A DNA stretch of 32,634 nucleotides from Nonomuraea antri (GTDB taxonomy: Bacteria > Actinomycetota > Actinomycetes > Streptosporangiales > Streptosporangiaceae). The DNA is taken from assembly GCF_013283785.1 (NCBI RefSeq), contig NZ_JABCPZ010000116.1:1-32634 (forward strand). The letters run 5' to 3'. Positions 1 to 8,881 of this stretch are shown in pieces; positions within the stretch are counted from its first letter, which is position 1, and every line of letters starts with the position of its first letter. The notes beneath the pieces are model-generated. The model worked only from the letters and a program-made list of their open reading frames with translations, ran no database searches and was not told where the DNA came from. The translations under genes were made by a program, and so were the position numbers.

Positions 1-35
1 GGTGGGTGGTGGGGTAAGGCTAGGCGGGGGGTGTC

Positions 36-1622
36 GTGGATCAGTTCGTGCTGCTCATGCTGGTGCTGCTCGGCGCCTTGCTCACCGTCCCGCTCGGCGA
101 GCGTCTCGGCCTGCCCGCCCCGGTCCTGATGACGCTGCTCGGCATCGTGCTGGCCGTGCTGCCGTTCGTGCCCGACGTGGACATCCCACCCGGCATCGTG
201 CTGCCGCTGCTGCTGCCGCCCCTGCTGTACGCGGCGGTGCAGCGCACGTCGTGGCGGCAGTTCGCGGCCAACTGGCAGCCGATCTTCCTGCTGGCCGTGG
301 CGCTGGTGTTCGTGACGACCGCGGCGGTGGCGGCCACCGCGCACGCGCTGGTGCCTGGGCTGCCGCTGGCGGCGGCCGCGGCGCTGGGCGCGCTGGTGGC
401 GCCGCCCGACCCGGTGGCGGCCACGGCGGTGGCGGGCCGGCTGGGGCTGCCCAGGCGCATGGTGTCGCTGCTGGAGGGCGAGGGCCTGTTCAACGACGTC
501 ACCGCGATCGTCCTCTACCACGTGGCGATCGCGGCCGCGGTGACCGGCGTGTTCTCCTGGCCGCACGCGCTGGCCGAGCTCGTGGTCTCCGCGGTGGTGG
601 CGGTGCTGGTCGGGCTGGCGCTCGGCTGGCTGGGCGGGCGGCTGATGGCGTACCTGGGCGATGCCACGCTGCAGGTCGGGTTGTCGCTGCTGGTGCCGTT
701 CGTGGCGTACGCGCTGGCCGACGAGCTCGGCGGCTCCGGCGTGCTGGCGGTGCTGACCAGCGCCTTCTACCTGAGCGACCGCATGTCCGACGCCGACGAC
801 GTGTTCGGCAGGTTCGCCGCGGCGACGTTCTGGCGGGTGGTCGACACGCTGGTGACCGGGGTGGCGTTCGGGCTGATCGGGCTGGAGCTGCACGCGGTGC
901 TGGGCACCGTGCACGGGCGGGTCTGGCAGGTGCTGGGCTGGAGCGCGGTGGTGCTGGCGGTGGTGGCCGGCGTCCGGCTGACGTGGTTGCTGCCGGCCGC
1001 GTGGCTGGCCAAGCAGGCGCGCCGGCCAGGACGCGACGACACCGAGATCCCGCTGTCCTGGCGCGAGACGGTGGTGATGTGGTGGGCGGGCATGCGCGGG
1101 GTGGCGTCGGTGGCGCTCGCGCTGGCCATCCCGCTGCGCACCGACGACGGCCGGCCGTTCCCCGAGCGTCCCGTGGTGGTGTTCATCGCGTTCGCGGTGA
1201 TCCTGGCGACGCTGGTGGTGCAGGGTCTGACGCTGCCGTGGCTGGTGACGAAGCTGGGCGTCAAGTCCGACACCGCGGCCGAGCGTGAGCTGGAGAAACG
1301 GCTGGCGATCCAGGCCGCGGGCGCGGCCAGGCGGCGGCTGCGGGAGATCGACGAGCGCGAGGACCTGCCCGACGACGTGGTCGAGGCGCTCGGCAGGATG
1401 CTCGGCGACCTCGGCGTGCGCATCAGCCCGGAGGCCGCCGACGAGGAGCGGCGCGAGGCGTACGAGCAGCGGGCGGAGCGGGTCAGGACGATCAGGCGGG
1501 TGCAGGCGGAGATGATGTCGGCGGCCAGGCAGGCGGTCCTGGACGCCCGCCGCGACCCGCGTGCCGACCCGGAGGTCGTCACGCGGGTGCTGCGCCGGCT
1601 GGACGCCAGGAGCCTGCGCTGA
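36..1622 (+). CDS. Na+/H+ antiporter, CPA1 family
   Basis: This 528-residue polytopic membrane protein should exchange Na+ (or K+) for H+ across the cytoplasmic membrane, serving pH and salt homeostasis. About twelve hydrophobic segments fill residues 1-405. The family signatures are visible: an EGLFND motif near residue 150, in the segment that carries the transport Asp, and a GMRG motif near residue 350 before a long hydrophobic helix. The last 120 residues are charged and helical, as in CPA1 cytoplasmic tails. The GTG start follows a weak purine-rich stretch (ggcgggggg) and begins directly with the first membrane helix. The gene converges on the GH84 gene with only 9 bases between stops. 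The family is clear; ion specificity cannot be read from sequence. Confidence 0.9.
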   Translation: MDQFVLLMLVLLGALLTVPLGERLGLPAPVLMTLLGIVLAVLPFVPDVDIPPGIVLPLLLPPLLYAAVQRTSWRQFAANWQPIFLLAVALVFVTTAAVAATAHALVPGLPLAAAAALGALVAPPDPVAATAVAGRLGLPRRMVSLLEGEGLFNDVTAIVLYHVAIAAAVTGVFSWPHALAELVVSAVVAVLVGLALGWLGGRLMAYLGDATLQVGLSLLVPFVAYALADELGGSGVLAVLTSAFYLSDRMSDADDVFGRFAAATFWRVVDTLVTGVAFGLIGLELHAVLGTVHGRVWQVLGWSAVVLAVVAGVRLTWLLPAAWLAKQARRPGRDDTEIPLSWRETVVMWWAGMRGVASVALALAIPLRTDDGRPFPERPVVVFIAFAVILATLVVQGLTLPWLVTKLGVKSDTAAERELEKRLAIQAAGAARRRLREIDEREDLPDDVVEALGRMLGDLGVRISPEAADEERREAYEQRAERVRTIRRVQAEMMSAARQAVLDARRDPRADPEVVTRVLRRLDARSLR

Positions 1623-1631
1623 CCCCGGGGC

Positions 1632-4600
1632 TCACCGGGCCGGGTAGACCTCCAGTTCCCACAGCGAGTAGCCGTAGCCGGTGGCGCGGCGCACGCCCTG
1701 GACCCGGATGTGCCGTGCGGTGTTGGCCTGGTCGATCCTGAGGTCGTCCACGCCGCCGTTCCCGTCGGTCACCTCGGCGATCGGCGTCCACGTGGTGCCG
1801 TCGTCGGACGTCTCCACCCGGTACGCCTTGCCGTAGGCGGCCTCCCAGCGCAGCACCACCCTGGCCACGTCCACCGGCTGGGCCAGCTCCACCCGCAGCC
1901 ATTCGCCGTCGGTGCGGCCGGATGACCAGCGGGTGGCCGGGTCGCCGTCCACGGCGTGGGCGGCGGCGAAGCTGGTGCCGCCTTCGACGCTGGAGGCGGT
2001 GACGGGGCGGCCGCGGGCGGCGTTGACGTCCGCGGCGGGCCGGTGCGCCCGCACCTCGACGGTGGTCTCGACGCCCGCGAAGGCGAGCGTGAGCGTGCCC
2101 GAGCCGGTGGGCGTGAACGCGACCGGCAGCACGAGACCGCCGCCGCGCGGGACGGTGAGCGCCCGGTCGGCGGGCACCTGCCAGCCCTGCGGCCCGGTCA
2201 CCGACAGCGTGCCCGGCACGGCGGCGGCGCGCCGGGTCGACAGGCTCAGCGTGAGCGTCGCCTCCTGCCCGATGGTGGTCTCCAGCACGGCGGGATCGGC
2301 GGCGAGCGTGACGGCGGGCACGTCGGCGTAGCGCGGCACCACCTCGCTGATCGCCGGGGCGGGGCCGCCGGGCGTCCAGGCCAGGCGGATCGCGTCGGCG
2401 GTGACGTCGGCGGGGTCGAGCTCGGTGTAGCCGCCGTCGAGCCGGCCGATCGGCCGCCACTGCCCGGACACCCGCACCTGCACCTCCGCCTGCCCGCTGC
2501 CGACGACCGCGACCCGGTCGATCGGGCGCGGCCTGGACAGCGTGAACTGCAGCGCGTTGCCCGACGCCGGCGCGGCCGCCGCCTGCCAGGCGGTGTCGAG
2601 GCTGCCGTCGGCCGCGGCGGCCGGTCGGCTGCCGGCCGGGGTGCCGCCGACGGTGATCCTGGTGACCGTATCGTCCAGCACGGCGGCGGTGAACTCGCGG
2701 ACGACCAGCCAGTGGTCGTTGCTCCCCGTCGCCCGGTAGCGCAGGTAGCGGGCCCGGGTGCCGGCCGGGGCGGTGGCCCTGACCTCGGCGGCGGCGCCGG
2801 TGGCCAGGGTGGTCCAGGTGGCGCCGTCCGCGGAGTGTTCGAGCACGCCGGCGCGGAGGTAGTCGTTCGGGCTGCCCGGCTTGCCCATGAGCACGGCCAC
2901 CTCGCCGATGGCGCGCACGCCGCCGAGGTCGACGGTGACCGAGTCGCCGGCGCCCGGCGAGCCGTTGCTCCAGAAGTAGGTGCCGGGGTCGCCGTCCACC
3001 ATGCGATCGGGGGTGTGGTCCTGGTAGGTGCCGAGCGTGGTGGTGGCGGCGGGCCGGTCTGCGGTGATGCCGATCCAGCGGTCCAGCTCGGTCAGCGCGT
3101 CGGCGATGAACGTGTCGAGCACGCCGTCGGCGATGCGCGGGTACGTGCCGGAGTGCGGCAGGCGCACGTCGCGCAGCGCCTTGGCGGCGGCGATCAGGCC
3201 GGTCGCCTCCCGCCTGGCCGCCAGCGCCCGGCCGCCGTCGCCGGCGCGGACCGCGTCGAGCACGTCCAGGGCCTCGATCAGCGCCTGCGACCACAGCTCG
3301 GTGGCCTTCAGCCAGGCCTCGGCCTCGGCGGCGAACGCCCGGTCGGGCACGCCGGCGCGGATCACGCCCGGCGCGGCGCGCAGCCGTTCGGCGTAGGCGC
3401 GCAGGGTCGTGTCCCGACCGGCCCGCCAGGCGGTCCAGAACGCCGCGATCTCGGCGGCCGGCACGGGGGCGCGGTCGCGGTGCAGGGTTCCGTCGTAGGT
3501 GTTCAGCTCGGCGAAGTCGCGCAGCGCGCGGGCCACGGCCGGGTCGCCGCCGGCCCGCTCGTCCAGCGCGCGCAGCCACGACCGCTGGGCGTCGTACGTG
3601 GTGTCCGCCCAGCCGAACTCGGCGAAGGAGAACAGCGCGACCTTGCTGACCGCGGCCTGGTTCATCGGGTTGGAGATGATACCCACCAGGTGCTCCGACA
3701 GCCCCGGCTCGCGGCCGGTGTAGGCGCCGAGTGGCAGGCGTCCGGCGATGTAGTCGTTGACCGGGTAGTTGTCCCAGACCAGGATCTCGTGGCCGAACAC
3801 CTGCCTGGCCCTGGCCGCGTCGGCCTTGGTGATGCGCTGGGGCACCACGCCGAGGCCGGTCCAGTGCAGGATGACGTCCCGGTCGAGCACCTCCCTGAGC
3901 GCCTTCTTGTAGCCGGTCTCGGTGGCGTTGTAGTACTCGGTGGGCACCATCTGCAGCGGCTTGACGTCGCCCTTGGCCCGTACCCAGGCCTGCACGGCGT
4001 TGAGCAGGTCGCTCTGCGCCCGCCCGGCAGCCGCGCCGCCCGGCGCGCCGTACCTGGCGCGGTCGCCGTCGCAGTTCCACCGGCCGGCGTCGATGTCGTC
4101 CAGCGCGACGTTGAACGAACGGCCGCCGAGCGCGTGGATCGCGTCGAACTTGGCCAGCAGCTTGGCGGTGTCGCCCGGGTCGGTGTAGCAGATCGACAGT
4201 CCGGGCGAGACGGCGAAGGTGAAGTCCACGTGGCCGGCGGCGGCCCGCGTGATCAGCTCGCCGAGCTGGGCCAGCTTGTCCGCCGGGTACGGCTCGCGCC
4301 AGCGGTCGCGGTGGTACGGGTCGTCCTTGGGCGCGTACTCGTAGGTGTTCATCCGGTGCGCGCCCAGGTAGTCCAGGTGGTCGAGCCGGTCCTGGTGCCA
4401 CCAGGGCGTGCCGTAGAAGCCCTCGATCGAGCCGCGGTAACGCATGGCCGGGGCCTGGCGCAGCCGTACCTCGGGCATCCTGTCGTTGCCCTGGTGGCGG
4501 CGTACCAGGTCCTTGAGTTCCAGCGCCGCGTAGTAGGCGCCGTCGGCGTCCACGCCGTCGAGCACGATGTGCTTGCGGTCGTCCGCGTCGCGCCCGGCGG

Positions 4601-4946
4601 TTAGCGCGAACCCTTCTGGCGCGAGCCCCTGGGAGCCGGGCGCGCCGAGCCGGTCCAGCACGTCGCGGCGGGCGGCGCCTGTGGCGGCCGTGTCGTCGGC
4701 GGCGCCCAGCCAGACGGTGACGGGCGTGCCGGGGTCGGTGGTGGCGGTCCGGACGCGTTTGACGCCGGCGTCGGCGAGCACCCGGCGGACGACCGCCTCG
4801 GCGTTCGGGTGCGCGCCGGCCGCCCGGACGAGGCCGACGACCGGGGTGATGGGGAACTCGGCCGGGTCGCCGGCCGAGGCGTGGGCGGGGAGGGGAAGCA
4901 TGATCGTCACGGCGAGGGCGAGGGCCAACGGACGGCGGAGGGGCAT
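1632..4946 (-). CDS. Secreted GH84 beta-N-acetylglucosaminidase with discoidin (F5/8 type C) domains
   Basis: This 1104-residue exported enzyme probably removes terminal GlcNAc from glycans (NagJ / O-GlcNAcase-like). The ATG at 4946 is chosen because AGGAG lies 7 nt upstream and a typical signal peptide follows (MPLRR, hydrophobic core, AHASA). In order: a small N-terminal GH20b-like domain (about 40-160), the GH84 barrel (about 165-450) with the catalytic Asp pair D283-D284 in the NVALDDID motif, a helical region, a discoidin module (about 625-750), a second discoidin-like module, a beta-sandwich of NPCBM/NEW3 type, and a terminal discoidin module (about 970-1104). The open frame extends 22 codons upstream of this start without a better signal peptide. 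Domain calls are by eye; substrate is inferred from the family. Confidence 0.92.
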   Translation of the reverse strand: MPLRRPLALALAVTIMLPLPAHASAGDPAEFPITPVVGLVRAAGAHPNAEAVVRRVLADAGVKRVRTATTDPGTPVTVWLGAADDTAATGAARRDVLDRLGAPGSQGLAPEGFALTAGRDADDRKHIVLDGVDADGAYYAALELKDLVRRHQGNDRMPEVRLRQAPAMRYRGSIEGFYGTPWWHQDRLDHLDYLGAHRMNTYEYAPKDDPYHRDRWREPYPADKLAQLGELITRAAAGHVDFTFAVSPGLSICYTDPGDTAKLLAKFDAIHALGGRSFNVALDDIDAGRWNCDGDRARYGAPGGAAAGRAQSDLLNAVQAWVRAKGDVKPLQMVPTEYYNATETGYKKALREVLDRDVILHWTGLGVVPQRITKADAARARQVFGHEILVWDNYPVNDYIAGRLPLGAYTGREPGLSEHLVGIISNPMNQAAVSKVALFSFAEFGWADTTYDAQRSWLRALDERAGGDPAVARALRDFAELNTYDGTLHRDRAPVPAAEIAAFWTAWRAGRDTTLRAYAERLRAAPGVIRAGVPDRAFAAEAEAWLKATELWSQALIEALDVLDAVRAGDGGRALAARREATGLIAAAKALRDVRLPHSGTYPRIADGVLDTFIADALTELDRWIGITADRPAATTTLGTYQDHTPDRMVDGDPGTYFWSNGSPGAGDSVTVDLGGVRAIGEVAVLMGKPGSPNDYLRAGVLEHSADGATWTTLATGAAAEVRATAPAGTRARYLRYRATGSNDHWLVVREFTAAVLDDTVTRITVGGTPAGSRPAAAADGSLDTAWQAAAAPASGNALQFTLSRPRPIDRVAVVGSGQAEVQVRVSGQWRPIGRLDGGYTELDPADVTADAIRLAWTPGGPAPAISEVVPRYADVPAVTLAADPAVLETTIGQEATLTLSLSTRRAAAVPGTLSVTGPQGWQVPADRALTVPRGGGLVLPVAFTPTGSGTLTLAFAGVETTVEVRAHRPAADVNAARGRPVTASSVEGGTSFAAAHAVDGDPATRWSSGRTDGEWLRVELAQPVDVARVVLRWEAAYGKAYRVETSDDGTTWTPIAEVTDGNGGVDDLRIDQANTARHIRVQGVRRATGYGYSLWELEVYPAR

Positions 4947-5022
4947 ACGTACGCTCCTGAGACTGCGCAAAACCGCCCGGAAACACGCAGAAGTGCACCG
5001 GATCGCCCACATCAGATCATCT

Positions 5023-5039
5023 TGTCAAGACCCGGTCAA
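5023..5039 (-). promoter_or_regulatory. Paired TTGAC elements upstream of the GH84 gene
   Basis: On the minus strand, TTGACC and TTGACA occur 11 bases apart, about 80-95 bases upstream of the GH84 start. Either could be a -35 element: TTGACC is followed 17 bases later by TCTGAT, an acceptable -10. No GlcNAc-regulator (DasR-type) palindrome was convincing. The rest of the 269-base divergent gap (4947-5215) holds no further gene; a TANNNT match (TAGTGT, 5167-5172) could serve the rightward gene. Confidence 0.35.
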
Positions 5040-5215
5040 CACCCGGCGGCCACGCGCCCATAATCGGATATTCGTCATGGAAACAATGACGGCCGCGCCG
5101 CGCGGGCCCCTTTCTGTCTTATTCGGAATGAGACCTGAATATCTCGCCGATCTCCGTGCGCCCGGCTAGTGTCAGCACCGGACGGGGTGGGGTTCGACGT
5201 GGTGGATGGGAATCG

Positions 5216-7333
5216 ATGGCGAGACTCCACGGGCGGGAGGCCCTTATCACGGGTTTAGTGCCGCGTTTGGTCGGCTGCGGGCCGGACGGCCGCCGGGTGA
5301 AATTCGAGTTCGCCTCACACGGGCCGTACGTCGAACTCATCGGGGGCAGAGGCGCCGGCAAGACCGCCGTGCTCGAACACCTGCGTGACGCCTACAGTCA
5401 GCGAATCCCGCAGGCGCACGCCGACCTCGGCGCGGCCAACCTCGGCATGGCCGGTCTCGCCCCTTTCGCCCCCGGCACGGCGCCGAACGCCTCAGCCGTC
5501 ACCGACCTGCTCTATTACCTGGAATATCAGCTGCACCAGCGTTTCCGCGGCGCCACCTGGCGCCCGAAACCGCTCGCGCCGCCGCCGCTGCGCTGCCCGC
5601 GGCTGGTCTACGGGCTGCTGGCCGTCACCGCCTGGCGCGTGGGCGACGACAAGGTGCCCGCCCCTGATCTGTTGGCCGCCCGTGCGGCGCTGGCCCAGCT
5701 CTTCATCGACTCCCAGCCCACCCCGGCCGCCAGGCAGGCGCTCGTCAACTCGCTGACCTCCACGGTCGCGACGATGGTGACCGGGCTGGTCGGCGTGCCC
5801 GCACCGATCGACGAGGTGGTCAAGCCGCTGATCGAGACCGTGGGCAACAGGCTGCTGTCCCCCCGGCTGCGCCGGCGCGCCATCGGCTGGTGGGGCGGGC
5901 GCAAACTCAACGCCGTCGGCGACTCCTGGGCCCAGCTCACCGCGCTCTCACTGAACTTCCGCGCCGGCGGCCCGAGCCGCGAGCGCGCCGAGAGACATCT
6001 GGTCGCCGCGCTCCTGGCCGACGTCCGCGACTACTACGGATGGTGGCGGCGCTTCAACGACGATCCAGGTCCGCTGCTGCTGCTCGACAACGCCCACACC
6101 GAGCTGGGCACGCTCTTTCTCAAACTGCTGTGCCAGGCGCAGCACGAGACGATCGAGACGACCCCGGACGCGCGCACGCAGCCCCCGGACACGCGCACGC
6201 AGCCCGTCGTGGTGGCCGCCGCGCTGGGCGACGAGAACGCCCACACCCCGGTCGGGTCCGTGACGGAGACCTCGGGCTGGACGCGGCCGAGCACCGCGGG
6301 CGCGCCCGAGTCCTGGCTGCTCCGGCTCGGCCTGCGGCCGCTGACGGCGGACCACGTCATGGAGATGCTGATCGAGGCCCGCGCCGACAGCGCCCTGTCC
6401 ACGCCCGTCACCGAGCTCAGCGACGGGCGGCCGGCCGTGGTCGCCGGCCTGGTCGCCGCCGCGACCGGGCGCGAGCACGGTGAGCCCGATCTCGGCGCGC
6501 TGCTCGGCCTCGGCGAGGGCGAGCCGCGGACCACCGTCTGCTCGCGGCTGCTCGACGGGCTGCTGCCCGACCCGCTGGCCAGGCAGCGGCTGACCTTCTT
6601 CGCGGCCGCCCTGGACACCCCGGCCGCCCAGCATCTCAGCGTCGCCTTTCCGCGCGGGGACGGCGGCGTGCTGCCCGTCCCGGCGACGTTGACGTATCTG
6701 CGGGCCGACCACTGGAGCGGCGGCCGGCGGCAGGGGGACGACCAGGCGTTCGTCGCGGACCGCACCCTGCGCGTCCTGCTGCTGCACGAGCTGCGCGCGG
6801 CGGGGCCCGGCGTGTGGGCCCAGGTCCACCGCCGCCTGCGCTCCTTCTACGAGGACGGAGGAGCCGCCTCCGCCGAGCGGACGGTCCGCGGCCTGCACCA
6901 CGCGCTGGCACTCGGCGACCGCGAGAACGTCACCCGTGGCCTGCACCGGCTGTTCGTGAAGGACCACGCCCGCCCCTGGCTCGACGCGCTCAAGCTGATC
7001 TGCGCCGCCCCGCTCCCGCCCGACGGCCTGACCCCGCCCAGGAAGCCGCAGGACGGCTGCCCCACGTGCGCCGAGCACGCGCCGCAGGCCCACCAGACCC
7101 ACCACGCCATCGGCCGGCTCGTGGACGCGTTGTGGCGTCAGTCCGCGCCCGCGGCCGTGCCCCGCGCGGACCGGATCGACCTGGTCGCGCTCCAGCTCAC
7201 CATCCTGGCCACGGGCAGCGAGAACGACTGCTGCCAGGACGTGCTCTACCGGGCGCACCTGACCTGGCCGGGCGAGCTGCGCCGGTGGCGGCGGGCCCCC
7301 GACCTGACGATCCCCCAGGGAGGCGATCGATGA
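5216..7333 (+). CDS. P-loop (STAND/AAA-like) ATPase, partner of an anchored receptor-like protein
   Basis: This 705-residue protein, predicted soluble, has no assignable specific function. A Walker A motif (GGRGAGKT) sits at residues 43-50 and a Walker B-like strand (LLLLDNAHTE) near residue 287, in the order of STAND/AAA NTPases. The distance between them is long, about 240 residues, and holds a hydrophobic stretch (LTSTVATMVTGLVGV) that could be a buried or membrane-contacting helix. The C-terminal half is helical and includes CPTC and a late CC pair. The ATG at 5216 is preferred over an in-frame GTG at 5156 because the conserved-looking N-terminus starts there; its ribosome site (ggatggga) is weak. 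Codon 14 is TTA, rare in this DNA. The stop overlaps the next start as ATGA, so the two proteins are translationally coupled and likely work together. It could be a signalling NTPase or a conflict-type switch; this is unproven. Confidence 0.75.
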   Translation: MARLHGREALITGLVPRLVGCGPDGRRVKFEFASHGPYVELIGGRGAGKTAVLEHLRDAYSQRIPQAHADLGAANLGMAGLAPFAPGTAPNASAVTDLLYYLEYQLHQRFRGATWRPKPLAPPPLRCPRLVYGLLAVTAWRVGDDKVPAPDLLAARAALAQLFIDSQPTPAARQALVNSLTSTVATMVTGLVGVPAPIDEVVKPLIETVGNRLLSPRLRRRAIGWWGGRKLNAVGDSWAQLTALSLNFRAGGPSRERAERHLVAALLADVRDYYGWWRRFNDDPGPLLLLDNAHTELGTLFLKLLCQAQHETIETTPDARTQPPDTRTQPVVVAAALGDENAHTPVGSVTETSGWTRPSTAGAPESWLLRLGLRPLTADHVMEMLIEARADSALSTPVTELSDGRPAVVAGLVAAATGREHGEPDLGALLGLGEGEPRTTVCSRLLDGLLPDPLARQRLTFFAAALDTPAAQHLSVAFPRGDGGVLPVPATLTYLRADHWSGGRRQGDDQAFVADRTLRVLLLHELRAAGPGVWAQVHRRLRSFYEDGGAASAERTVRGLHHALALGDRENVTRGLHRLFVKDHARPWLDALKLICAAPLPPDGLTPPRKPQDGCPTCAEHAPQAHQTHHAIGRLVDALWRQSAPAAVPRADRIDLVALQLTILATGSENDCCQDVLYRAHLTWPGELRRWRRAPDLTIPQGGDR
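6164..6205 (+). repeat. 21-bp tandem duplication inside the ATPase gene
   Basis: Two adjacent 21-base units beginning ccggac and ending cgcagccc differ at a single base. In protein they give consecutive PDARTQP and PDTRTQP heptapeptides, just after the Walker B region. The reading frame is kept, so this looks like a recent slippage duplication in a tolerant surface loop. Confidence 0.85.
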
Positions 7334-8796
7334 TCCGCGCGATCAGGGAACGGATGGGCACCGGCACGATGTGGGTGCTGATCACGGCCGGCGGCCTCGC
7401 CGTGGCTCTGCTCATCTGGCTGATCGTCATCCCGGCGCTGTGGGGCGGGCCCGACTACTGCGAGCCCGGGAGCGTGCGCCGGGTCGAGGTCACCACCGCC
7501 GAAGGCGTGACACGCACCGAGTGCGTGGGCGTCTCCGGCACGTACGCCTTCGACCCGAGCTTCGACCGGGTGATGAAGGTCCTGGCCGCGGAGAACGAGT
7601 TCGCCGTGAAGGGCGGCCCCGGCACGTACTACACCATCGCCTTCCTCGGCCCGCTGACCCAGCCGGAGCCGCGGGTGCTGCACCAGCTCGAAGGGGCGGT
7701 CACCGCGCTGAACCGGGCCAACAGGACGGCCCTGGTGGGCGCGCGGCCGCTGATCAAGATGGTGCTGGCCAACACGGACAGCCAGGGCGGCAACTGGGAG
7801 CAGACCACCAGGGACCTGCTCGCCATGGAGAAGTCGCCCGACAGGCTGGTGGCCGTGGCCGGGCTCGGCCGCAGCGACGAGCGCTCGCTCAGCGCCATGA
7901 AGCTGCTGGCCACGCGGGACTTCGGGATGGTCTCGGACGTCGTCACCGCCGACGGCATCGACATGGTCGCGGTGCCGGGGTTCGTCCGGGTGAACCCGCG
8001 CGTGGGCGAGCAGATCAACGTGCTGAACACCTACCTGCGGAGCACCGGGAAGGTGAAGACGGCGAGCCTGGTCCGCTCGAAGAAGCCGGGCGACCACTAC
8101 GCCGACGCGCTGGCCGCCGGGTTCAAGAACACGATGAAGGACCTGTGGGAGGCCGGCGGCAGCGTCGAGTACCCGTTCAGCGCTCCCCCGGGCAACGAGT
8201 GGGACCTCATCAGGGGCAACCTGTGCGGCCGCGCCACGGACGTGATCTTCTACGCCGGGCGGGGCGCGGACCTGCCGGCGTTCCTGCAGAGCCTGCACAC
8301 CGGCAACCAGCAGTGCCACACCAAGCCGATCACGATCGTCACCGGCTCCGACACCGTCCGGCTGCGGCAGGACGAGAGCGTGCGCGAGGCGCTCGAGAAC
8401 ATCTCGGTGGTCTACTCGCCGCTGGTCGAGCCGTCGGTGCTGAAGTGCGGCACCGCGCCGGCCCAGTTCATCCAGTTCGAGCGCGCCTACGTGTCACTCG
8501 GCTTCAAGGCCGCCGACCTCGGCACCGGCTGGGGGATCATGGCGCACGACTCCGTGGTCACCGCCGTCGCGGCGATCAGGCGGGCGGCCGGCCAGCAGGG
8601 CGACGACCCGGTCACCCCGGCGGACGTGGCCGAGATGCTGCCGCTGTTCCAGCAGCTCCCGACGGCGGTGCCGGGGGCGTCGGGCAGCATCATGTTCAAC
8701 GGCACGACGGGCAACCGGGTGGGCTTCGAGCTGCCGGTGCTCAAGCTGGTCTCGGGCGGCCCGCCGAAGGTGCTGGCCGGGGCGAAGCCCTGCTGA
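7330..8796 (+). CDS. Membrane-anchored type I periplasmic-binding-protein-like receptor
   Basis: This 488-residue protein has a basic N-terminus, one hydrophobic helix (about residues 14-36) and then an extracytoplasmic domain that reads like a leucine/branched-chain amino-acid-binding-type (Peripla_BP_6) fold. It has no lipobox Cys, so it is a signal-anchored protein, not a lipoprotein. Six cysteines, all in the outside part, would suit disulfides. The start ATG overlaps the ATPase stop (ATGA), which decides the start. No ABC permease or transporter ATPase lies nearby, so ordinary uptake is unlikely. The context suggests that it senses an extracellular ligand for the P-loop ATPase made from the same transcript. 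The fold is inferred from motif style; the ligand is unknown. Confidence 0.8.
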   Translation: MIRAIRERMGTGTMWVLITAGGLAVALLIWLIVIPALWGGPDYCEPGSVRRVEVTTAEGVTRTECVGVSGTYAFDPSFDRVMKVLAAENEFAVKGGPGTYYTIAFLGPLTQPEPRVLHQLEGAVTALNRANRTALVGARPLIKMVLANTDSQGGNWEQTTRDLLAMEKSPDRLVAVAGLGRSDERSLSAMKLLATRDFGMVSDVVTADGIDMVAVPGFVRVNPRVGEQINVLNTYLRSTGKVKTASLVRSKKPGDHYADALAAGFKNTMKDLWEAGGSVEYPFSAPPGNEWDLIRGNLCGRATDVIFYAGRGADLPAFLQSLHTGNQQCHTKPITIVTGSDTVRLRQDESVREALENISVVYSPLVEPSVLKCGTAPAQFIQFERAYVSLGFKAADLGTGWGIMAHDSVVTAVAAIRRAAGQQGDDPVTPADVAEMLPLFQQLPTAVPGASGSIMFNGTTGNRVGFELPVLKLVSGGPPKVLAGAKPC

Positions 8797-8881
8797 CGCC
8801 GGCGGCCCTGCGTCCAGATCGGCGGCCCGGCTCGATTACGGTCGGTGGAGACATGAGTTCTGCGAGCGTTGTGGAGAGAGC

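Noticed and set aside
1579..5010. A second very long open frame on the minus strand beside the GH84 gene
   Set aside because: It is Arg/Pro/Gly-rich with no domains and shares its bases with the clear GH84 frame; it is a high-GC shadow.
4947..5215. A small gene between the GH84 and ATPase genes
   Set aside because: Short frames here lack ribosome sites and coding character; the region is best read as a divergent promoter region.
7330..8796. Ordinary ABC-transporter substrate-binding lipoprotein
   Set aside because: There is no lipobox, the N-terminal helix is a signal anchor, and no permease or transport ATPase gene is adjacent.
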